A DNA stretch of 64,000 bases, from contig NC_092571.1 in NCBI RefSeq assembly GCF_037975245.1, positions 8,160,501-8,224,500 of the forward strand, written 5' to 3'. Origin of the DNA: Apostichopus japonicus. Lineage: Eukaryota > Echinodermata > Holothuroidea > Aspidochirotida > Stichopodidae. The notes beneath the pieces were generated by a model, which did not search any database, was not told the origin of the DNA, and was given only the letters and a program-made list of their open reading frames with translations. The translations under genes and the position numbers were made by a program. Shown one piece after another: positions 62,801 through 64,000 of the stretch (positions are counted from its first letter, which is position 1; each line of letters starts with the position of its first letter).

Positions 62801-63073
62801 TAGGGATTCCTGTTGTTGTTGGTATCGTACTGCGCGATCGCGTGTCTCTTCGAGACTCTTTTTTAAATCGAAGTATAGGTAACATCCATACACTAAAGTC
62901 ACTAACACTAAGGCTACAAATACTGACTGTCCACAACCTCGGTTGCGCCGTGATGTCAACATTCTGGTTGTCTTCTCTTTAATTCCTTCTTTTTCCTGTA
63001 ATTTTGCAACTTCATCAAAGCGGTCTTCCCATTTCAACGTAATACTGGTAACTTTATGATGTCGGTCGGTCAT
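29800..63073 (-). CDS. GOLIM4: GOLIM4/GPP130-like Golgi integral membrane protein 4, whole joined CDS (21 coding exons)
   Basis: Joining 21 minus-strand exons with GT-AG borders and mutually consistent phases gives 2139 nt: 712 residues plus stop. I recognise GOLIM4 from three stretches that match the human protein as I remember it: RYQQQQESLTGQLQ just after the membrane segment, VVYEHRTRLEKNLK, and NNKYNALNIQHKMLK. Predicted order: cytoplasmic tail to about residue 49, membrane segment about 50-68, coiled coil about 70-272, Asn/Gln-rich stretch about 285-395, then an acidic Glu/Asp-rich lumenal tail to 712. The vertebrate protein cycles between cis-Golgi and endosomes, and its lumenal stem mediates sorting. 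That role is known from the family and not shown here. Introns range from about 0.4 to 4.1 kb and carry most of the repeats listed below. The 5' UTR, transcription start and poly(A) site cannot be placed from sequence alone. Confidence 0.88.
29830..31016 (-). other. GOLIM4 intron 20
   Basis: Between exons 20 and 21. No repeat array or extra exon recognised. It ends in the strong pyrimidine tract that supports exon 21. Confidence 0.5.
31017..31102 (-). CDS. GOLIM4: GOLIM4 exon 20
   Basis: 86 bp, phase 1 to 0, between ggcctccctatctag and gtaagtat. It encodes DAQMNDVINNPPVLDHPAKE and ESNEDDKQD. The first of two nearby AGs must be used; the second (gcccag) leads to a stop. If this donor were not used, the reading frame would stop about 10 codons later. 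Confidence 0.83.
31655..33840. repeat. 86-bp tandem array copied from the exon 19 / intron 19 junction, about 25 copies
   Basis: On the sense (minus) strand each unit is the last 37 nt of exon 19 (GAGCAACACCAAGGCTTAGA through GAAATCGATG), the donor gttagtaa and 49 nt of intron ending ataaatggt. Units are 85 or 86 bp depending on a T run. Almost all keep the donor and the exon-derived part. The array lies immediately downstream of its parent exon. Variants such as GGTCTAGG and CATCCATTTC recur in blocks, which suggests segmental amplification. Confidence 0.95.
33841..33947 (-). CDS. GOLIM4: GOLIM4 exon 19 (parent of the 86-bp array)
   Basis: 107 bp, phase 2 to 1, between gcatctcaccag and gttagtaa. 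It encodes EFVAKDGDPGEEDVVQNPDV, then GEDEQHQGLDRPEID. Its last 37 nt, the donor and the next 49 nt of intron form the unit that is repeated about 25 more times directly downstream on the sense strand. Every copy therefore has its own GATG|gttagt donor. Reading through the donor gives GGT TAG, an immediate stop. Confidence 0.87.
35054..35235 (+). mobile_element. tRNA-derived SINE in intron 18
   Basis: The A-box-like TTAGCTCAGTGG (35064-35075) and B-box GGTTCGAGTCAC (35109-35120) have the spacing of a tRNA internal promoter. The cloverleaf is imperfect and the sequence continues about 100 bp past the tRNA part, so it is a SINE and not a tRNA gene. It lies antisense to GOLIM4. Confidence 0.75.
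35321..35427 (-). CDS. GOLIM4: GOLIM4 exon 18 (two possible acceptors 6 nt apart)
   Basis: 107 bp, phase 0 to 2, ending CAAAG|gtaaac. It encodes LQLQARVQGAGEEDKDEESN and then IDDNKPEDSDSPNDQ. Two AG acceptors lie 6 nt apart (exon end at 35427 or 35421). Using the inner one drops the first Leu-Gln pair without changing frame. A tRNA-derived SINE lies about 85 nt downstream of the donor. Confidence 0.82.
35928..36004 (-). CDS. GOLIM4: GOLIM4 exon 17
   Basis: 77 bp, phase 1 to 0, between ggtttctctctcag and gtgaggt. It encodes GLVIDVRRDEVEEHIEEAEG and LQKQQQ, residues about 578-603. Confidence 0.84.
36450..37195. repeat. 110-bp tandem array, about six to seven copies, intron 16
   Basis: CAAGGTCCTTCCCTCCAC recurs near 36526, 36636, 36749, 36859, 36969 and 37078, about 110 bp apart, with CCTGACACCTGCTATACACC between. 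Pyrimidine-rich on plus, so purine-rich in the GOLIM4 transcript. It ends about 40 nt from the exon 16 donor. Confidence 0.93.
37234..37360 (-). CDS. GOLIM4: GOLIM4 exon 16 (acidic)
   Basis: 127 bp, phase 0 to 1, between attcgtgttttag and gtaaaat. It encodes ALQEKRLEEDLRREEKAEED, then DNMALHPPGNYEAENDRD and EDAP. Same acidic tail. Confidence 0.85.
37361..38319 (-). other. GOLIM4 intron 15
   Basis: No extra exon seen. Contains a CA/CGCA microsatellite around 37,966-38,006. Confidence 0.5.
38320..38443 (-). CDS. GOLIM4: GOLIM4 exon 15 (acidic)
   Basis: 124 bp, phase 2 to 0, ending ATGCAG|gtatgag. It encodes NEQAEEDSAKEQKEDGKDED and continues EGDEPLWQKANEREKDEDEKM to the last Q. It is strongly acidic, like the C-terminal half of human GOLIM4. 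An 18-bp tandem repeat starts about 15 nt upstream of its acceptor on the sense strand. Confidence 0.86.
38458..38630. repeat. 18-bp tandem repeat next to the exon 15 acceptor
   Basis: Units of AGGAACAATAACCAATAC with longer variants in the first half. It begins about 15 nt upstream of the exon 15 acceptor on the sense strand, so it probably provides the branch-point region. Confidence 0.9.
38859..38929 (-). CDS. GOLIM4: GOLIM4 exon 14
   Basis: 71 bp, phase 0 to 2, between cttccttctctag and gtaagttg. It encodes DQDGDGPNVREEEKDRLPDA and KKPK. It is part of the acidic lumenal tail, about residues 471-494. Confidence 0.83.
39226..40885. repeat. Two-stage tandem array: 72-bp units grading into 81-bp units, intron 13
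   Basis: The left part (39.23-39.70 kb) has 72-bp units with ATGCAACCAGCTGGT. The right part (39.83-40.75 kb) has about eleven 81-bp units with GGATATGGTTACAGGATAAG. Both share GTAACTTAnGTAATGAAA. Because 81 is a multiple of 3, both strands are open for about 250 codons (plus: CNLCNETLQAGYGYRIRPVG repeated). I read these as by-products of the period. Confidence 0.93.
41713..41775 (-). CDS. GOLIM4: GOLIM4 exon 13
   Basis: 63 bp, phase 0 to 0, between gatcgtctaaag and gtaagaaa. In the only frame that agrees with both neighbours it encodes IIRERQERIVRLKQKYHKIM and E, a short basic amphipathic stretch, unusual next to acidic sequence. A second frame is also open (DYSGEAGENC) but does not fit the phase. 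The acceptor is weak, so this is one of the less certain exons. Confidence 0.68.
41815..42010 (-). repeat. Inverted copy of the 60-bp repeat, intron 12
   Basis: Read on the minus strand this matches 43,541-43,670 closely, including TTCTGTTGCTATGCATTG and ATGCTTTGTTTT followed by CTAGATGCTT. It lies between exon 13 and exon 12, opposite in orientation to the larger array in intron 11. Confidence 0.9.
42498..42569 (-). CDS. GOLIM4: GOLIM4 exon 12
   Basis: 72 bp, phase 0 to 0, between gatcgtttccag and gtacttg. It encodes EDSDGEQQGVVLKDPGLAAQ and ETRQ. Inverted copies of one repeat lie in both flanking introns (41815-42010 and 42900-43670). Being symmetric in phase, the exon could be skipped without a frame change. 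Confidence 0.8.
42900..43670 (+). repeat. 60-bp tandem array, about 11 copies, intron 11
   Basis: Unit TTCTGTTGCTATGCATTG, TTTTTGTTATGCTTTGG and TTGTCTGCATGCATTG. All three plus frames are open for 150-300 codons because few stop codons occur in the unit. There is no start context or homology, so I do not call a gene. Confidence 0.93.
44129..44221 (-). CDS. GOLIM4: GOLIM4 exon 11
   Basis: 93 bp, phase 0 to 0, between ccctacag and gtaagt. It encodes PGAKDIDRNVNLHLDQADTK followed by EKAEEKGDSDY. This begins the shift from the Gln-rich to the acidic part of the lumenal tail. Confidence 0.83.
44222..45232 (-). other. GOLIM4 intron 10
   Basis: Contains C-rich stretches and a diverged repeated segment (CACACAACACTAATAGCTATTT near 44,610 and 44,755). 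No gene recognised. Confidence 0.5.
45233..45397 (-). CDS. GOLIM4: GOLIM4 exon 10 (Gln-rich)
   Basis: 165 bp, phase 0 to 0, between aaattttgtag and gtaggt. It encodes 55 residues including YVQQPQQVPQQPQQQIIQQQ and ending PAPISNNNQ. Human GOLIM4 also has a Gln-rich run in its middle. The Q-rich tract sits at about residues 350-372. Confidence 0.85.
45714..45759 (-). ncRNA. Hammerhead-ribozyme-like motif in intron 9, sense orientation
   Basis: The minus strand reads CTGAAGA, A, GATCC-TGCTA-GGATC, GAAAC, GTC. This matches the hammerhead core (CUGANGA, stem II hairpin, GAAA, NUH), with stem I formed by GCCT and AGGC on either side. Stem III would be only 2 bp, as in minimal hammerheads reported from Penelope-like elements, which act as dimers. 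One extra A lies between the core and stem II and may abolish activity. Only a fragment of any host element is visible; a TTATTATTATT tract follows on the same strand. Confidence 0.5.
45940..46450 (+). mobile_element. Unclassified ~0.5-kb dispersed repeat, copy A
   Basis: It shares CTCAATATCTT, AAGATATGGTT-like sequence, GATTTATCCTTGAAA, GTTGCCAGATGCA, ATCATATCTTnGTCA and AAGCnATCGACT in the same order with 49,960-50,430 and 51,340-51,830. The 5' and 3' limits are approximate and there is no coding capacity. Confidence 0.65.
46516..46616 (-). CDS. GOLIM4: GOLIM4 exon 9
   Basis: 101 bp, phase 1 to 0, between aatttgtcag and gtaagt. It encodes a segment with DPYEQQRIAFDKQRQQELLE. It resembles the human stretch with SPYEEQLEQQRLAVQQ, which supports orthology in the middle of the protein as well as at the N terminus. 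Confidence 0.87.
46617..47543 (-). other. GOLIM4 intron 8
   Basis: No extra exon seen. G-rich homopolymer-bearing sequence at 47,290-47,430 interrupts otherwise AT-rich DNA. Confidence 0.5.
47544..47643 (-). CDS. GOLIM4: GOLIM4 exon 8 (Asn/Gln/Pro-rich)
   Basis: 100 bp, phase 0 to 1, between ttttttccccacag and gtactt. It encodes MQLEHANSQQQNLVPDIPLN and then NVPNMPQNNNQLP. This is the start of the low-complexity, probably disordered lumenal region, residues about 273-305. Confidence 0.83.
47755..48125 (+). mobile_element. tRNA-derived SINE in intron 7
   Basis: The head has a degenerate B box (AGGTTCTGGTCC), followed by GAGGCACTTTAATCTCCATT-like and TGCCTCTCT then TATAAATGGGG, as in the copy at 53.2 kb. 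A poly-G run (47,877-47,888) interrupts it, and the tail matches the reversed fragment at 26.8 kb. Confidence 0.75.
48320..48382 (-). CDS. GOLIM4: GOLIM4 exon 7 (end of coiled coil)
   Basis: 63 bp, phase 0 to 0, between ccatctatag and gtaagc. It encodes KEKVFLQNQVETFSRQVQSL and a final K. It ends the predicted coiled coil at about residue 272. Confidence 0.85.
48383..49173 (-). other. GOLIM4 intron 6
   Basis: AT-rich, no extra exon or clear repeat. A G-rich run occurs at 49,045-49,080 near the exon 6 donor. Confidence 0.5.
49174..49328 (-). CDS. GOLIM4: GOLIM4 exon 6 (coiled coil)
   Basis: 155 bp, phase 1 to 0, ending AATGAG|gtaaga. The first bases complete a Gly codon and the exon continues QLETLKAENELGQQYFLQLR to the end LIENEQLISANE. 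It is rich in Gln, Glu and Leu, typical of the coiled-coil stem. The acceptor (cctccatgaag) ends in AAG and is weaker than the others, but only this choice keeps the phase open. Confidence 0.85.
49960..50430 (+). mobile_element. Unclassified ~0.5-kb dispersed repeat, copy B
   Basis: Diverged from copy A but colinear: TAACTCAAGATATGATTGG, ATTTATCCTTGAAATG, GCCTGTTGCCAGATGCATT, AAGCGATCGACTTCAGCC. It ends about 50 nt from the exon 5 donor. Confidence 0.65.
50489..50639 (-). CDS. GOLIM4: GOLIM4 exon 5 (coiled coil)
   Basis: 151 bp, phase 0 to 1, between tttgttttaaag and gtgggtgg. It encodes SQNDDIKEELEDALQRERKA and continues to DEKQQLLT. Heptad-like Leu spacing and charged residues fit the lumenal coiled coil. 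The human equivalent begins SQHEELKKQ. Confidence 0.87.
50839..51192 (+). pseudogene. 5'-truncated non-LTR retrotransposon (LINE) ORF2 C terminus
   Basis: The plus strand encodes WSSIVAHRRWRFFGHVARLQ, later QDRDTWRRLITEHVG, then TAG at 51190. This is the usual C-terminal end of non-LTR retrotransposon polyproteins (RRWRxxGHV ... QDRxxWR). The upstream part (RLLRNIFNMRWTNNNW) is in another frame: one extra A in TCAAAAC near 50,895 breaks the frame. A TACTACTAC tail (51,204-51,226) follows, typical of LINE 3' ends. It is antisense to GOLIM4 in intron 4 and inactive. Confidence 0.85.
51340..51830 (+). mobile_element. Unclassified ~0.5-kb dispersed repeat, copy C
   Basis: Colinear with copies A and B: TCTCAATATCTTGTCCCCTA, ACTCAAGATATGGTTG, GATTTATCGTTGAAACCAGG, AAGCAATCAACTTCAGCC. 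It lies directly after the LINE fragment. Confidence 0.65.
53190..53475 (+). mobile_element. tRNA-derived SINE in intron 4
   Basis: B box GGTTCGAGTCC (53,228-53,238) and a degenerate A box upstream. They are followed by CTTGGGCAAGGCACTTTATC, CCATTGCCTCTCT and GTATAAATGGGGACC, a block I recall from SINEs of many marine invertebrates. It ends in ATCATTATTATCATTGTTATC-like simple sequence. Confidence 0.82.
54061..54522. mobile_element. hAT-type MITE (462 bp) inserted at the exon 4 splice donor
   Basis: Termini TAAGGTGACC and GGTCACCTTA are perfect 10-bp inverted repeats. CAGTAAAC flanks both sides (54053-54060 and 54523-54530), an 8-bp target duplication. The right duplication covers +5 to +12 of the intron after exon 4, so the element sits 12 nt from the exon. 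The inner right part repeats CGGGGACA-like pieces. No transposase. Confidence 0.9.
54535..54588 (-). CDS. GOLIM4: GOLIM4 exon 4
   Basis: 54 bp, phase 0 to 0, 18 residues: QEANNKYNALNIQHKMLK. It aligns with the human QDSNSRYSALNVQHQMLK, the strongest match in the gene. The donor is AAG|gtgagt. A hAT-type element ends 12 nt downstream of this donor on the sense strand, and its 8-bp target duplication covers intron positions +5 to +12 (see 54061-54522). Confidence 0.93.
55160..55800. repeat. ~165-bp tandem array, four copies, intron 3
   Basis: GACTTTTTAGACTTCCATTG (TTTGG in the first copy) recurs near 55,200, 55,367, 55,535 and 55,699, with GACAGATGCATCCAGCTTAG and GGGGCAGAAGTGG following. Copies differ by a few percent. 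The 78-codon plus-strand ORF over copy 1 is not kept in the others. Confidence 0.92.
56397..56425 (-). CDS. GOLIM4: GOLIM4 exon 3 (29-bp micro-exon)
   Basis: 29 bp between ttttcctttcctcag and gtgagt. With the base carried from exon 2 it encodes DAQRTIELEK and ends in phase 0. It corresponds to the human stretch between KKAKED and the NSRYSALN motif but is several residues shorter. Both splice sites are strong and the phase fits both neighbours, so the short exon looks real. Confidence 0.8.
56426..58599 (-). other. GOLIM4 intron 2
   Basis: AT-rich, no exon or RNA gene recognised. Around 58,130-58,430 there is a segment resembling the 0.5-kb dispersed repeat in the opposite orientation (GGCATCTGGCAACAG, AATAAGATATTGAGATG). 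Confidence 0.45.
58600..58674 (-). CDS. GOLIM4: GOLIM4 exon 2
   Basis: 75 bp, phase 1 to 1, between ttttcttttcag and gtattaaa. It reads VVYEHRTRLEKNLKDS and then KSETKRAKE, nearly the same as the human VVYEHRSRLEKSLQ segment. This is the start of the lumenal coiled coil and one of the best identifiers of the gene. Confidence 0.92.
58675..61393 (-). other. GOLIM4 intron 1, repeat-poor part
   Basis: No gene supported; short ORFs on both strands have no splice context or family signal. A palindrome-rich patch of GGGAAATA / TATTTCC repeats lies at 60,585-60,670. Confidence 0.45.
61394..61763. mobile_element. hAT-type MITE (370 bp) with 8-bp target duplication, intron 1
   Basis: It begins CAGGGGTGGGCAACC and ends GGTTGCCCACCCCAG, inverted repeats differing at the second base. 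GTCTACAG flanks both sides exactly (61386-61393 and 61764-61771). The terminal sequence is the one widely seen in hAT/Charlie-type elements. No coding capacity. Confidence 0.93.
62785..63073 (-). CDS. GOLIM4: GOLIM4 exon 1 (start codon, membrane segment)
   Basis: It encodes residues 1-96 plus one base, and ends CTACAAG|gtaata. Residues about 50-68 (SVFVALVLVTLVYGCYLYF) form the single signal-anchor membrane helix. It is preceded by basic residues (SRRNRG), which predicts a type II topology with the N terminus in the cytoplasm. The coiled coil starts at KKSLEETRDRAVRYQQQQES. The ATG at 63073 has a G at -3. A second in-frame ATG at residue 38 (62960-62962, A at -3) would leave a tail of about 12 residues before the helix, as in human GOLIM4. 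Either start is possible. Confidence 0.88.
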
Positions 63074-63568
63074 GACCAGGTTAATGAGCTAACTGGATTT
63101 TCATGCTGTGTTCAGCAATAAGCTCAGCTGTTGTTACTTGAATGTGAAATGTATACGTACAACGTTGCAACAGAGTAAATACATTGTGTGTAGGCCTACA
63201 TACTATGTACTACAGAAATTTGTGGTTTACTATGATTGCAATAGCATAGAACTTCACAGTGAAAAATGTAAACAGGTGAAAGAGTTAGGTCTTACATTCA
63301 GTGTGTACCACAGAAATGTGAACACGTACCCGATTTACTATAGAACGCCGAAAGGAGAAAAAAAAAACTTTGATCAATACGCGAACAAATTGAACAATGA
63401 TGATATTTTTTCAATTACTATTGCAAAGCGACTATTTAGGTAGTCTATACTACGCATCATAGGCGTACGAGGCGGGGGGGGGGGGGGGCAGACTGCCCCT
63501 CAAATTTCCAAAGGACAAGAAATTCGGGCAAAAGTCCTGAAAAATTCGGGCAGCATAAGAGGAGAAAA

Positions 63569-63570
63569 AA

Positions 63571-63666
<96 letters not shown>
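63569..63666. repeat. Long TA microsatellite (about 100 bp)
   Basis: Nearly uninterrupted TA from 63,569 to 63,666. It lies inside what looks like a repeat element (ATTCGGGCA-type pieces on both sides, and a GGCGTACGAGGCGGGG edge at 63,463). It lies about 0.5 kb upstream of the GOLIM4 start codon. Confidence 0.95.
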
Positions 63667-63669
<3 letters not shown>

Positions 63670-64000
63670 GTAGCTTGCCCGAATCTTTTTCAAATTTTTG
63701 CCCGACAATTCCATGATTTTCTTTATTTAGCATCATGATGCCCGAATATTTCCGTGTAACACCACCGTAAGCGCAGCTCATCTGGGCTACCACGCTCTTT
63801 GCACGATCAATTTTTTTTCTAACTAGTCAACTGTATACCTGGACATCCCCGACATGAGTGTTTATAAGAAACATTTTCTTTTTCATGGATGGTGGGGGGG
63901 GGGGGAGTGCCTACAAGCCTAGAAGTACAGGTTTATCATATTTTTTGTTATATTTTATACTTTTTTGTGAGACAAATTGCAGTCTCACCCGACACAGCGA

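Noticed and set aside
63108-63443. 111-codon plus-strand ORF near the GOLIM4 5' end
   Set aside because: AT-rich, no homology or motif recognised, and it overlaps the expected promoter/5' UTR of GOLIM4.

Overview
This is a eukaryotic genomic window, AT-rich, with long introns, GT-AG splice sites, many microsatellites and tandem arrays, tRNA-derived SINEs and small hAT-type elements with 8-bp target duplications. The one gene I can identify is a GOLIM4 (GPP130) orthologue. Its distance from the human sequence and the repeat content fit a marine invertebrate deuterostome. An echinoderm, perhaps a sea cucumber, is my best guess, but that is inference from style, not proof.

Layout. (1) Bases 1-700: on the minus strand, a probable coding exon of 364 bp followed by a possible terminal exon, belonging to an unidentified protein. 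(2) Bases 700-29,800: no gene recognised. This stretch holds tandem arrays (about 150 bp at 17.5-18.4 kb, 38 bp at 22.6-23.45 kb), two hAT-type MITEs at 13.35 and 14.8 kb with intact target duplications, several near-perfect palindromes and a SINE fragment. Its upper part is probably GOLIM4 3' UTR and downstream flank. (3) Bases 29,800-63,073: the GOLIM4 gene on the minus strand, reconstructed as 21 coding exons whose splice phases all agree. The joined CDS is 2139 bp (712 codons plus stop; I recall human GOLIM4 as about 696 residues). It encodes a type II Golgi membrane protein: a short cytoplasmic tail, one membrane segment, a lumenal coiled coil, a Gln-rich stretch and a long acidic C-terminal region. 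(4) Bases 63,074-64,000: upstream flank, with a long TA microsatellite and the end of another repeat.

The most interesting biology is how repeats have invaded the GOLIM4 introns. About 25 copies of an 86-bp unit, made of the last 37 nt of exon 19 plus its splice donor and 49 nt of intron, lie directly downstream of that exon. A hAT-type MITE landed 12 nt inside intron 4, and its target duplication covers donor positions +5 to +12. Exon 12 lies between inverted copies of a 60-bp repeat. A hammerhead-ribozyme-like motif lies in sense orientation in intron 9. A 5'-truncated LINE tail lies in intron 4. I found no operon-like, CRISPR or prokaryotic features.
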